This document shows positions 1 to 8,130 of a DNA stretch of 64,000 nucleotides, piece after piece. The number at the start of each line of letters is the position of its first letter. Position 1 is the first letter of the stretch. This stretch comes from Nocardia wallacei (GTDB lineage: Bacteria > Actinomycetota > Actinomycetes > Mycobacteriales > Mycobacteriaceae): NCBI RefSeq assembly GCF_014466955.1, contig NZ_AP023396.1, forward strand, positions 2,046,001 through 2,110,000. Direction: 5' to 3'. The position numbers and the translations under genes were made by a program. Under the pieces are notes generated by a model. That model saw only the letters and a program-made list of their open reading frames with translations. It made no database searches and was not told the DNA's origin.

Positions 1-165
1 ATCCAGCAGGAGCTTTCGCACGATACCCATGCGCAGGGGATCGCTGAGCGCACCCATCACCGTCTCGAGCCGGATCTCGGCCGCGGGCGGCTCGGGCAGC
101 GGCTGCGGTGTGCCGGGCGGTTCGGGATGCCGCGCCCAGGCGGCGCGGGTCGCGGTCGTGGCCAT
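1..165 (-). CDS. ArsR-family transcriptional regulator, N-terminal part (cut by window edge)
   Basis: The reading frame opens at an ATG (complement of bases 163-165) and runs off the left edge after 55 codons. After a Pro-rich leader the residues LETVMGALSDPLRMGIVRKL look like the first helix of an ArsR winged-helix domain. It diverges from an MFS efflux gene with only 87 bases between the starts, filled by repeated TACGA/TCGTA half sites. I infer that it represses itself and the transporter. The sensing residues lie outside the window, so the ligand cannot be read. Confidence 0.75.
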   Translation of the reverse strand, partial: MATTATRAAWARHPEPPGTPQPLPEPPAAEIRLETVMGALSDPLRMGIVRKLLLD

Positions 166-174
166 GTCCACACT

Positions 175-240
175 GTACGACTTTTCTCGTAGTGGTGCTA
201 CAGTACGAATTCGCTCGTACTTATACGAGATTTGTCGTAC
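175..240. promoter_or_regulatory. Triple operator between the ArsR-type gene and the MFS gene
   Basis: Three copies of one dyad lie in the divergent promoter: GTACGA-N6-TCGTAg at 175-192, GTACGA-N6-TCGTAC at 203-220 (perfect) and aTACGA-N6-TCGTAC at 223-240. Their starts are 28 and 20 bases apart. The last copy ends at the AAGGAGG ribosome site (241-247) of the MFS gene, so binding there would also block transcription entry. The shape suits a dimeric winged-helix repressor. That the neighbouring ArsR-type protein binds here is inference. Confidence 0.75.
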
Positions 241-252
241 AAGGAGGATCGG

Positions 253-1467
253 ATGGCTACCCCTACGCTGCGCGCTCCCGCACCTGCCGAACCCGTGCGA
301 ACCGGACGTATCTGGCTCGCCGCCTGGCCGGTGTTCGCGGTATTCGTGCTGTCCAACGCCGTCACCCCCCTGTACCCGCTGTGGCAGCAGCGGCTCGGGT
401 TCTCGGCCGGGACGATGACGGTGATCTTCGCCGGATACATCGTGGGTTTGATCGGCGCGCTGCTGGTGGCGGGCGTGCTGTCCGATCGGATCGGGCGGCG
501 GCCGGTGCTGTTGCCGGGGCTGCTGCTCGCGCTGGTGGCGTGCGCGCTGTTCATGACGGCGGGTTCGGTGCCGATGCTGGTCGCCGCGCGGCTGCTGACC
601 GGTCTGGCGGTCGGCGCGACCGTCTCGGCCGGGATGGCGGCCGTCGCGGACGTGGCCGGTGCGGACCGGCAGGGCACGGCGGCGCTGGCCTCGTCCGCGG
701 CGATGGTGTCCGGGGCCGGGACGGGACCGTTGCTCGCGGGGGTGTTGTCGCAACTGCTCCCGATGCCCACCGTGCTCGTCTTCGCCGTCGAGACCGGGCT
801 CTTGGTCTCCGCGGGCGCGGTGGTCGCCGGACTGCCGGCCACGGGCTCGAAAACCGGTGCCCGACTGCGTATTCCCACCGTACCGGCGAGAAATCGCCGA
901 CAGCTGGCGGCCGGGATCGCGGTATTCGCGCCCGGCATCACCGCCACCTCGTTCGTACTCTCACTGGGCCCGGCACTCCTGGTGGAGTTGCTCGGCTCGA
1001 ACAACCGGATCGTCGCGGGCGCCATGGCCTTCGTGATGTTCGCCGCGGCGACCGCGGCCCAGTTCGCCGCGCGGCCGCTCCCCACTCGTTCGGTACTGAC
1101 GGCCGGTGCGGCGGCCACGGTCGCGGCCATGCTGGCACTGGCGACAGCCCTGCTCGCACATTCCCTGGCAGCGCTGGTGGCGGCCGCGATGCTGGCGGGC
1201 GCGGGACAGGGGCTCGGGCAGCTCGGCGGCCTGACCCTCCTGCTCGCCGCGGTCGCGGAAACCCGCCGTGCCGAAGCCAACTCCGCCCTGAACATCGGCG
1301 GCTACATCCCGGCCGCCGCGCTCCCGACCGCGGCCGGATACCTGGGCGACACCCTCGGCTTGGCATGGAGCGCAGGCATTTTCGCCGTCTTGCTCGGCTC
1401 GCTCGCCGTGGCGGGCGCCGGGGTAGCCCGCTGGGCGACCAGGGCGCACGGGGGACCGGGCGCGTAG
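253..1467 (+). CDS. MFS transporter, drug/proton antiporter type
   Basis: The product has 404 residues, the usual size of a 12-helix major facilitator. The start is ATG 253, six bases after AAGGAGG at 241-247; an upstream ATG at 232 has no such site. Hydrophobic segments run through the whole length. Loop 2-3 carries motif A (GVLSDRIGRRPVL, about residues 76-88). It lies opposite an ArsR-type regulator with a triple operator, which points to inducible efflux of a toxic compound or metal. The substrate cannot be read from the sequence. The first copy of the 51-bp repeat overlaps its stop codon. Confidence 0.9.
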   Translation: MATPTLRAPAPAEPVRTGRIWLAAWPVFAVFVLSNAVTPLYPLWQQRLGFSAGTMTVIFAGYIVGLIGALLVAGVLSDRIGRRPVLLPGLLLALVACALFMTAGSVPMLVAARLLTGLAVGATVSAGMAAVADVAGADRQGTAALASSAAMVSGAGTGPLLAGVLSQLLPMPTVLVFAVETGLLVSAGAVVAGLPATGSKTGARLRIPTVPARNRRQLAAGIAVFAPGITATSFVLSLGPALLVELLGSNNRIVAGAMAFVMFAAATAAQFAARPLPTRSVLTAGAAATVAAMLALATALLAHSLAALVAAAMLAGAGQGLGQLGGLTLLLAAVAETRRAEANSALNIGGYIPAAALPTAAGYLGDTLGLAWSAGIFAVLLGSLAVAGAGVARWATRAHGGPGA

Positions 1468-1850
1468 CCGCCTGCGGCATCATGCCGGGTGTGCCCCCGG
1501 GTCGGGGGACCTGCGTAGTGGCCTGTGGCATGGCGCTGGGTGTGGCCTGGTTGGGAGGGACCTGTGTAGTGGCCTGTCCGCATGGCGCTGGGTGTGGCCT
1601 GGTTGGGAGGGACCTGTGTAGTGGCCTGTGGCATGGCGCTGGGTGTGGCCTGGTTGGGAGGGACCTGTGTAGTGGCCTGTGGCATGGCGCTGGGTGTGGC
1701 CTGGTTGGGAGGGACCCGCGTAGTGGCCTGCGGCATGGCACCGGGCGTGACCCGGGTCGGATGGACTGCGTAGTGGCGTGCGGCATGGTGTCGGGTGTGC
1801 CCCGGGTCGGAGGGAGCTGCGTGGTGGCCTGCCTGGACTTCCCGGGTCGG
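1464..1850. repeat. 51-bp tandem repeat array, about 7.5 units
   Basis: Units begin at 1464, 1515, 1566, 1618, 1669, 1720, 1770 and 1821 (partial). Lengths are 51, 51, 52, 51, 51, 50 and 51 bases. Units 2, 4 and 5 are almost identical (core GTAGTGGCCTGTGGCATGGC); units 1, 6 and 7 have diverged. The first unit contains the TAG stop of the MFS gene. Although 51 is a multiple of 3 and no stop interrupts one frame, the single-base length changes in units 3 and 6 shift the frame, so I read it as non-coding. The 1468-1956 gap holds nothing else I can support. Confidence 0.9.
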
Positions 1851-1956
1851 CTCCGACGTGTGGGTCCACGCCGGGCGCGTCGCGTTGATTCGTGGCCGGG
1901 GCGGGCATAGCTTCGGCGGGGAAACGGTGCCGACGTGGGGGTGAACGGAGGGCGCG

Positions 1957-3129
1957 GTGGATGCGATCGTTCATGCCCTGACGCTGACCGGGACGATGAC
2001 CTGGGAGATTCTCTGGGCGTTGATTCTCGGGTTCGCGCTGTCGGCCGTGGTGCAGGCGGTGGTGCGCAGGTCGACGGTCGTGCGGGTGCTCGGCGACGAT
2101 CGCCCGCGGACGTTGGCGATCGCGTCGGCGCTGGGCGCTGCCTCGTCGTCGTGTTCGTACGCCGCGGTCGCGCTGGCTCGTTCACTGTTCCGCAAGGGCG
2201 CGAACTTCACGGCCGCGATGGCCTTCGAGATCGGGTCCACCAATCTGGTCGTCGAACTCGGCATCATTCTGGCGCTGCTGCTGGGCTGGCAGTTCACGGC
2301 GGCCGAATTCATCGGCGGGCCGGTCATGATCGTGCTGGTGGCGGTGCTCTTCCGGCTGTTCGTGCGCTCCCGGCTGATCGAGCAGGCCCGTCGCCAGGCC
2401 GACCGCGGGCTCGCCGGATCGATGGAAGGCCATGCGGCCATGGACATGTCGGTGACCGGCGGCGGATCGTTCGTGCGGCGGCTGGCCTCGGGACGCGGCT
2501 ACACCGCGGTGGCGCACGTGTTCGTGATGGAGTGGGCGGCCATCCTGCGCGATCTGATCATCGGCCTGCTCGTCGCCGGTGCGATCGGCGCCTGGGTGCC
2601 GGATTCGTTCTGGCAGAACTTCTTCCTGACCGAACACCCGGTGCTCTCGGCGGTGTGGGGGCCGCTGGTGGGTCCCGTGGTGGCGATGCTGGCGTTCGTG
2701 TGCTCGATCGGGAACGTGCCGCTGGCCGCGGTGTTGTGGAACGGCGGCATCAGCTTCGGCGGAGTCACCGCCTTCGTCTTCGCCGACCTGCTGATCCTGC
2801 CGATCCTCAATATCTACCGGAAGTACTACGGGACTCGGATGATGCTGACTCTGCTCGGCACCTTCTACGCCGCCATGGTCGGGGCGGGATACTTCGTCGA
2901 AATCCTGTTCGGCGCGGTAGGTCTCGTGCCGTCCGAACGGAATGCCATGGTCATGGCGGAGGGCATTCGCTGGAACTACACCACGTGGCTGAACATCGGG
3001 TTCCTGTCGCTGGCCGCCGTGCTGCTGTTCCGGTTCGCTCGCACCGGCGGACTGCCCATGTTGCGCATGATGGGCGGTAAGCCGGAGGCCGAGCACGATT
3101 CGCATTCGGGCGGTGTGCACAGCGAGTAG
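1957..3129 (+). CDS. ArsP/DUF318-type permease
   Basis: A 390-residue polytopic membrane protein of the predicted permease family that includes ArsP and YraQ. Two similar halves are visible: the first has SSSCSYAAVALARSLFRKG (about residues 63-81), the second CSIGNVPLAAVLWNGGISFGG. They are joined by a Met/His-containing cytoplasmic stretch (about residues 158-170). GTG 1957 is chosen because a GGAG sequence lies just before it and the next residues lead straight into the first helix. ArsP exports trivalent organoarsenicals, but other family members have unknown cargo. The nearby ArsR-type regulator and efflux gene are consistent with a metalloid or toxin export island. Confidence 0.8.
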   Translation: MDAIVHALTLTGTMTWEILWALILGFALSAVVQAVVRRSTVVRVLGDDRPRTLAIASALGAASSSCSYAAVALARSLFRKGANFTAAMAFEIGSTNLVVELGIILALLLGWQFTAAEFIGGPVMIVLVAVLFRLFVRSRLIEQARRQADRGLAGSMEGHAAMDMSVTGGGSFVRRLASGRGYTAVAHVFVMEWAAILRDLIIGLLVAGAIGAWVPDSFWQNFFLTEHPVLSAVWGPLVGPVVAMLAFVCSIGNVPLAAVLWNGGISFGGVTAFVFADLLILPILNIYRKYYGTRMMLTLLGTFYAAMVGAGYFVEILFGAVGLVPSERNAMVMAEGIRWNYTTWLNIGFLSLAAVLLFRFARTGGLPMLRMMGGKPEAEHDSHSGGVHSE

Positions 3130-3198
3130 CTCGTTATCGAGAGCGCTTGCTGCTCAACGCTTTACAGCGAAGTAATGTCTCACCATACAGCGACAGAC

Positions 3199-3906
3199 CT
3201 AACCGTGCGGGGCGGGTGTCGCGGTTTCCTTGTCCGCCGGCAGCTTCGGTCGCAGCCGCGCCAAGGTGTGCGGGAAACGACCGTGATACTCCGCGGCCAC
3301 CACGACGGCATCCGCCACCGTGTCCACATCCGACAGCGTCGGCAGGCGATGTACCCGGCATCCGCACTCGCGCAACGCCGCTCGGGTGCGCTCGCCGGTG
3401 CCGGAAGTGGACATCGGCACCTCGGTCAGCACGCGCGCCGGGGCCGGGTCGGTCAGGCCCAGCGCCCACCAGCCGCCGTCGGTCGCGGGGCCGAGCACCG
3501 TATCGCCGCTGTCGAGCAGCCGGGCGGCGCCCGCGGTCAGCACGGCCGGACCGGCCTGCGGCGTGTCCATGCCGATCTGCAGCACCGGCACACCCAGTTC
3601 GGCGGCATCGTGGTGCGCGTTGGCGAGCCGCTGCCCGAACGTGTCGCCGCGCTGCGGAATCAGGGTGAAACCGGCCAGCGCCGCGGCGAGTTCCGCGGCG
3701 TCTTCCGCCAGATCCAGGTCTCCGGTCCACGCGACCACGCGATGCCGCAGGCCGCTGTGCCGCACGGCCGCCAGCGTGTCCAGCAGCGCGGCGGCCGCCA
3801 GCTGCGCGGCCTCGCACGGCGAGAACGGTGGTGTGAGACGGGTTTTGGCGAATCCCGCGATGGGCGCCTTGGCAACCACCAGGGCGGTGGCGTCGAGTGA
3901 TTTCAT
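3199..3906 (-). CDS. DUF2064 (TIGR04282-type) nucleotidyl/glycosyltransferase-like protein
   Basis: The 235-residue product has the Rossmann-like fold features of DUF2064: the N-terminal AKAPIAGFAKTRLTPP loop, QIGMDTPQ, and the signature GPATDGGWWALGL. It resembles M. tuberculosis Rv0540 in family and in neighbours. The ATG at 3906 overlaps the TGA of the upstream glycosyltransferase (ATGA), so the two are translationally coupled. Its exact substrate is unknown; cofactor-type guanylyltransferases (CofC) and sugar transferases share the fold. Confidence 0.85.
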   Translation of the reverse strand: MKSLDATALVVAKAPIAGFAKTRLTPPFSPCEAAQLAAAALLDTLAAVRHSGLRHRVVAWTGDLDLAEDAAELAAALAGFTLIPQRGDTFGQRLANAHHDAAELGVPVLQIGMDTPQAGPAVLTAGAARLLDSGDTVLGPATDGGWWALGLTDPAPARVLTEVPMSTSGTGERTRAALRECGCRVHRLPTLSDVDTVADAVVVAAEYHGRFPHTLARLRPKLPADKETATPAPHG

Positions 3907-4568
3907 CGCACACTCCAGAAGTCCCGCACGGCACGCACGGTGCCCCGCACCGAACCGGAGATCTTGGACACGCCGTGGGTGCGTGGCCGATAGCTGACGT
4001 CGCGCTCGACGATTCGCCACTGCGCCCGGGCCGCGCGGATCAGCAGCGCCAGTGGGTAGCCCGAGCGCGGATGCAGCGGGCCCAGCGCCAGCAGCCGGTC
4101 CCGGCGGGCGACCCGCATGGCCGCGATGTCGTGTACCGGCAGTCCGTGGCGGCGGCGCAGTAATCCGGCGATCAGCATATTGCCCAGCCGGGCATGCCAC
4201 GGCCAGGCGCCCGCACCGACCGGACGCCGCCGCCCGACCACCATGTCGACACCGGGATCCAGATGTGCGAACAACTCCGGCAACTCTCCAGCATCCATCG
4301 AACCGTCCCCGTCCAGCACGGCGACCACGTCGGTTTCGGCGGCGCACACACCGGCGTGCACGGCCGAGCCGTAGCCCGGATTCGGCTCGCCGATCACCGT
4401 CGCGCCGGCGGCCCGGGCCACCGCGGCGGTGTCGTCGGTGGAGGCGTTGTCGACCACGATCACGCGATATCCGGTCGGCACCGCGGCCAGTACCGCGGGC
4501 AGTGCTCCGGCTTCGTTGTGGCACGGAATCACCACGGTGATATCGCGTGCGCTGCGAGTATCGGTCAC
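3903..4568 (-). CDS. Family 2 glycosyltransferase (Rv0539-like)
   Basis: A 221-residue GT-A enzyme. Visible motifs are VVIPCHNEAG near the start, VVDNASTDDT, and the metal/nucleotide-binding VLDGDGSMD. It has no membrane tail, as in dolichyl- or polyprenyl-phosphate sugar synthases of the short type. I chose GTG 4568 (VTDTRSARD) because the longer frame upstream is low-complexity and crosses the divergent promoter. It probably transfers a sugar to polyprenyl phosphate or a cell-wall glycan, working with the coupled DUF2064 gene and the divergent membrane protein. Confidence 0.85.
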   Translation of the reverse strand: MTDTRSARDITVVIPCHNEAGALPAVLAAVPTGYRVIVVDNASTDDTAAVARAAGATVIGEPNPGYGSAVHAGVCAAETDVVAVLDGDGSMDAGELPELFAHLDPGVDMVVGRRRPVGAGAWPWHARLGNMLIAGLLRRRHGLPVHDIAAMRVARRDRLLALGPLHPRSGYPLALLIRAARAQWRIVERDVSYRPRTHGVSKISGSVRGTVRAVRDFWSVR

Positions 4569-4683
4569 AGGGGAACCGTAGGCCAGAGTCGGGCATCCGC
4601 GGGTCAGCGAACCGGTGACGAAAGTATGACGCTGCGGGCCACGGGTGCTGATCGGCGGGTTCGCGCGGTCGCCACGGCCTAGG

Positions 4684-6150
4684 GTGAACGCTGTGCGACA
4701 GGCGACCCTTCCCCGCGTCCGGCATGCCGACGTCCGAGCCGACCTGGTGTGCGCCGGAGTGGCCGCCGCGCTCGTTGCGGCCGCGTTCATCGTCCCGCGA
4801 ATGCACAGCGAACAATGGCGGGACCGGGTCTACGCCGCCGCCGCGCCCATCTTCGGCGGGTGGCTCCCGCACGTCGGCTGGGGGACGGGCCCGGCGATCG
4901 CGGTCGCGGCGCTGGTCGTCGTGGCGGGTCCCACCGCCGCGCGACAGCTCCCGTGGCGTCGGTTGTTGGCGCTGACCTGGGTGACCGCTGTGGTGTGGGC
5001 CTTCTCGCTGGCCATGGTCGACGGCTGGCAGCGCGGTTTCGCCGGACGGTTGACCAGCGGGCACGAATACCTGCACGAAGTAGGCGGCGTCGGTGACATC
5101 GGGGTGATGCTGCGCGGTTTCGCCGGTCGCATCCTCGACTTCCAGCCGGACTCGTGGACGACGCACGTGTCCGGCCACCCGCCCGGCGCGCTGCTGGTGT
5201 TCGTGCTGCTGGATCGGGTCGGGCTCGGCGGCGGCGCGTGGGCGGCGGTGCTGTGCGTGCTGGCCGGATGTAGTGCGGCGGTGGCCGTCCCGGTCGCGCT
5301 GAATGCCCTCGGCGCGCCCGAACGAGCCAGGGCCGCAACGCCTTTCCTCGCCTTGACCCCCGCGGCGATCTGGCTCGCGGTATCGGCCGACGCGCTGTTC
5401 GCGGGCGTCGCGGCCTGGGCGGTGGCATTGCTGGCGGTCGCGACCCGTCCGGGGGCGGGCCGGACAGCGGCCGCCGTCGGATCCGGTCTGCTGTTCGGAT
5501 TCGGTCTGTACCTGAACTATGGCCTGGTGCTGATGATCGTCCCGGCGGCGGCCGTCGTCGCCGCGCGAGGATTGCGGCCGGTGCTGCCCGCCCTGTTCGG
5601 TGTCGCCCTGGTGGTGGCGGCGTTCACCGTGAGCGGATTCTGGTGGCTGGATGGCTATCACCTTGTGGTGCAACGGTATTACCAAGGCATCGCCAGCGAG
5701 CGGCCGTATTCCTACTGGGTGTGGGGCAACCTGGCCGCGACGGTGTGCGCCGTGGGCCTGGCGACCGCGGCGGCCGGGCCGCGCGCGGCGCGAGCACTGG
5801 CGCTCGGCGCTTCCGCATCGCCGACCGCCGTGCTCGGTGAGCGGGTGCCCGGCACCGGGGTCTCCGGTGCCGTACGGAGTGCGTGGTCTTCGAAAGCTGC
5901 TGTCTACCTGCATAATTGGCGTGTGGCTGTCGATCCCGCCGCACTGCTCGCCGCGGCGGCGCTGATCGCGATCATCGCCGCGGACCTGAGCGGGCTGAGC
6001 AAGGCGGAGACCGAGCGGATCTGGTTGCCGTTCGACATGTGGTTGCTGGCGGCGACCGCTTTGCTTCCGCCGCGCTGGATGCGGCTCTGGCTGGCGGTCC
6101 AAGCGGTGGGGGCGCTGCTGCTCGTTCATCTCCTCCTCACGAATTGGTAA
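4684..6150 (+). CDS. Polytopic membrane protein, GT-C-like (Rv0541c-like)
   Basis: About 488 residues with many hydrophobic segments from residue 17 to the end, and a conserved-looking periplasmic stretch with HEYLHEVGG, DFQPDSWTTHVSGHPPGALL and YHLVVQRYYQGIASERPYSYW. This pattern fits a GT-C polyprenyl-phosphate-dependent glycosyltransferase or a relative. It diverges from the GT2-DUF2064 pair, the same neighbourhood as Rv0539-Rv0541c. The start is uncertain: GTG 4684 or GTG 4693, neither with a clear ribosome site. The next gene begins 5 bases after the stop. Confidence 0.8.
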   Translation: MNAVRQATLPRVRHADVRADLVCAGVAAALVAAAFIVPRMHSEQWRDRVYAAAAPIFGGWLPHVGWGTGPAIAVAALVVVAGPTAARQLPWRRLLALTWVTAVVWAFSLAMVDGWQRGFAGRLTSGHEYLHEVGGVGDIGVMLRGFAGRILDFQPDSWTTHVSGHPPGALLVFVLLDRVGLGGGAWAAVLCVLAGCSAAVAVPVALNALGAPERARAATPFLALTPAAIWLAVSADALFAGVAAWAVALLAVATRPGAGRTAAAVGSGLLFGFGLYLNYGLVLMIVPAAAVVAARGLRPVLPALFGVALVVAAFTVSGFWWLDGYHLVVQRYYQGIASERPYSYWVWGNLAATVCAVGLATAAAGPRAARALALGASASPTAVLGERVPGTGVSGAVRSAWSSKAAVYLHNWRVAVDPAALLAAAALIAIIAADLSGLSKAETERIWLPFDMWLLAATALLPPRWMRLWLAVQAVGALLLVHLLLTNW

Positions 6151-6155
6151 GTCCT

Positions 6156-6848
6156 ATGCGCATTCTGGTGGCCGACGACGACGCGGTGGTGCGGGAGGTG
6201 GTGCGCCGATACCTGGAACGCGACGGGCTCACCGTCGTAGAGACCGCCGACGGCCCCGCGACCGCGGCGGTGCTGGCGCGCGACGACATCGACCTGGCGG
6301 TGCTCGACGTCATGATGCCGCCGCCGGACGGCATCGACCTGTGCCGCGCGGTGCGCGCCGGGCGGCACCCCGACATGCCTATCATCCTGCTCACCGCGCT
6401 CGGCGAAGAGGAAGACCGGGTGTTGGGACTGCAATCGGGCGCCGACGACTACCTTGTCAAGCCGTTCAGCCCGCGCGAACTCGCGCTGCGGGTGGCCTCG
6501 GTGCTGCGACGTGCCCACCGGCCGCCGCCCGTCGCCGAACAGGTGCTGCGCAGCGGCGCGATAGAGGTCCGCCCCGGCGCCCGCTCGGTGCTCGTCGACG
6601 GCCGCCGGGTGGACCTGACCGCCCGCGAGTTCGACCTGCTGACCTTCCTGCTCGCTCACCCGCAGCGCGTGTTCGGCCGCACCGAACTGCTGGAACGGGT
6701 GTGGGGGTGGACATTCGGCGATCAGTCCACCGTCACCGTGCACATCAAACGCCTGCGCGCCAAACTCGGTGCCGCGCACCGGATCGAGACGATCTGGGGC
6801 CGCGGCTACGCGTGGGGCCGGCCCGGAGAGGACACCGATGCCGACTGA
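6156..6848 (+). CDS. OmpR/PhoB-family response regulator
   Basis: 230 residues. The receiver domain has the acidic cluster D7-D9, phospho-acceptor D51 (LAVLDVMMP), T80 and K102 (LVKPFSP). The C-terminal half is a winged helix with [19 protein letters not shown] and [16 protein letters not shown] 6156 lies 5 bases after the stop of the membrane protein gene, so all three genes (4684-7869) may form one transcript. Its stop overlaps the histidine kinase start, a normal arrangement for a cognate pair. Confidence 0.95.
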   Translation: MRILVADDDAVVREVVRRYLERDGLTVVETADGPATAAVLARDDIDLAVLDVMMPPPDGIDLCRAVRAGRHPDMPIILLTALGEEEDRVLGLQSGADDYLVKPFSPRELALRVASVLRRAHRPPPVAEQVLRSGAIEVRPGARSVLVDGRRVDLTAREFDLLTFLLAHPQRVFGRTELLERVWGWTFGDQSTVTVHIKRLRAKLGAAHRIETIWGRGYAWGRPGEDTDAD

Positions 6849-7869
6849 CCTGGTGGCCCTCATCGGGTACGCGCTGGCCGGATCGGTGCCCGTGGTGGCC
6901 CTGGGCGCCGTGGCGATCCGGCTCACCCACAACCGCAGCCTCACCACCAGCATGGTGGTGCTGGTGCTGATCCCGACTCTGGCCACCCTGGTCGGTGTGG
7001 TCTCGGTGAGCGGCATGATGTTCACCGACGAGCTGCGCCGGATCGGCGTGGTGCTCGCGGTGGTGACGCTCGTCGGCGTGTCCACGGCCATCGTGCTCGG
7101 CCGCATCCAGGCCCGGAAGACGGTGTGGGAGAGGCAGATGATCGAACAGGAGCGAGCCGCCGAGCGATCGCGCCGCGAACTGGTGGCCTGGGTCAGCCAC
7201 GATCTGCGCACTCCGCTGGCGGGCATCCGGGCCATGGGGGAGGCCCTGGTCGACGGCGTGATCGACCGCCCGGAAACCGTCGAACGGTACGCGCGGCAGA
7301 TCGTGCGCGAGACCCATCGGCTCTCGGCCATGGTGGACGACCTGTTCGAAATGTCGAAGATCAACTCCGGTGCGCTGCGGCTCGAACTCGAACCGGTGGA
7401 CCTGCGCGAACTCATCGACGAGGTGACCGCCGCCAACCAGCCGACCGCGGCCCGCGCCCGAGTGGAACTCACCGCGCGGCAACCGGATTCGCCCATCATG
7501 GTGTCCGCCAGCGACCGCGCGCTGACCCGTGCGCTCGCCAACCTGGTCACCAACGCCATCGAGCACACCCCGCCCGGCGGCCGCATCGAGGTCTCCGCCG
7601 GTAGCTCCGGCGACAGCGCCTGGGCTCGCGTCGACGACAGCGGCCCCGGTATCGACCCGGTCGATCTGCCCCGCATCTTCGAAATCGCCTACCGAGGCAC
7701 CGCCGCCCGCTCCCCGGCCGCCGACACCGGCACCAACAGCGGCATGGGCCTGGCGATCACCGCGGGCCTGGTCCGGGCCCACCACGGCACCGTCACCGCC
7801 GCCAACCGAGAACCGGGCTGCCGCTTCGAGATTCGCCTACCGCTCGCGGCGGCTGCGAGCGGTGGGTGA
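6838..7869 (+). CDS. Sensor histidine kinase
   Basis: 343 residues. Three N-terminal hydrophobic segments (about 5-27, 36-60, 68-90) leave very little extracytoplasmic sequence. Then come the HisKA box with H121 ([12 protein letters not shown]) and a HATPase_c domain with N, G1 (DDSGPGI) and G2 (GTNSGMGLA) boxes. ATG 6838 overlaps the response regulator by 11 bases. With almost no sensor loop it probably senses the membrane or a partner protein; the neighbouring envelope glycosyl genes make an envelope stress role plausible but unproven. Confidence 0.93.
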   Translation: MPTDLVALIGYALAGSVPVVALGAVAIRLTHNRSLTTSMVVLVLIPTLATLVGVVSVSGMMFTDELRRIGVVLAVVTLVGVSTAIVLGRIQARKTVWERQMIEQERAAERSRRELVAWVSHDLRTPLAGIRAMGEALVDGVIDRPETVERYARQIVRETHRLSAMVDDLFEMSKINSGALRLELEPVDLRELIDEVTAANQPTAARARVELTARQPDSPIMVSASDRALTRALANLVTNAIEHTPPGGRIEVSAGSSGDSAWARVDDSGPGIDPVDLPRIFEIAYRGTAARSPAADTGTNSGMGLAITAGLVRAHHGTVTAANREPGCRFEIRLPLAAAASGG

Positions 7870-7871
7870 TC

Positions 7872-7898
7872 GGCCAGGTGGCAATTCACCACTTGGTC
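7872..7898 (+). terminator. Hairpin after the two-component operon
   Basis: Three bases after the kinase stop, GGCCAGGTGG (7872-7881) can pair with CCACTTGGTC (7889-7898) through 10 base pairs, two of them G-U, around a 7-base loop. No T-run follows, so it may be a weak or Rho-assisted terminator, or a 3' stabilising hairpin. Confidence 0.45.
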
Positions 7899-8000
7899 GG
7901 CCTCACCATCGGACCCTGGGACGTATCAGGTCGTTCTCATCGGTGGTCCGGCTGAGCGGCGGGTCCGCTTTGCCGGGTGGGGTGCCGGTACGTGTGGGGC

Positions 8001-8130
8001 CCTGCTGCCGCCGCCAGGTGGGAGTGCCGGTGTCCGCGGCGGGTGCGCACCGCCGGTCGGGTGCGGGTGCCTGCGGCGGCTGCTGCCGCCAGGTGGGGTG
8101 CGTGGGTGGGTCTGCTACTGCCAGGTGGGG
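8001..8130. repeat. Short imperfect repeats downstream of the epimerase gene
   Basis: The motif CTGCCGCCAGGTGGG occurs near 8006-8021 (with an inserted CCG) and 8082-8096, and a changed copy (CTACTGCCAGGTGGG) lies at 8114-8128, across the last codons and stop of the minus-strand epimerase gene. Spacing is irregular. It may be duplication of the gene's 3' end or simple GC-rich slippage. The rest of 7899-8114 shows no gene I can support. Confidence 0.5.

Noticed and set aside
108..1910. Long open frame on the plus strand across the MFS gene and the 51-bp repeats (Cys/Gly-rich repeat peptide)
   Set aside because: It overlaps the well-supported MFS gene in another frame, and one-base length changes in repeat units shift the peptide. 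High GC keeps frames open by chance.
3130..3198. Terminator between the permease and DUF2064 genes
   Set aside because: Only a 4-bp stem (CTCG-TTAT-CGAG) and scattered AGCG/CGCT words are visible.
3199..6129. 976-codon open frame on the minus strand
   Set aside because: Only its last 235 codons (DUF2064 protein) have family features. The rest is antisense to the GT2 coding frame and the membrane protein gene.
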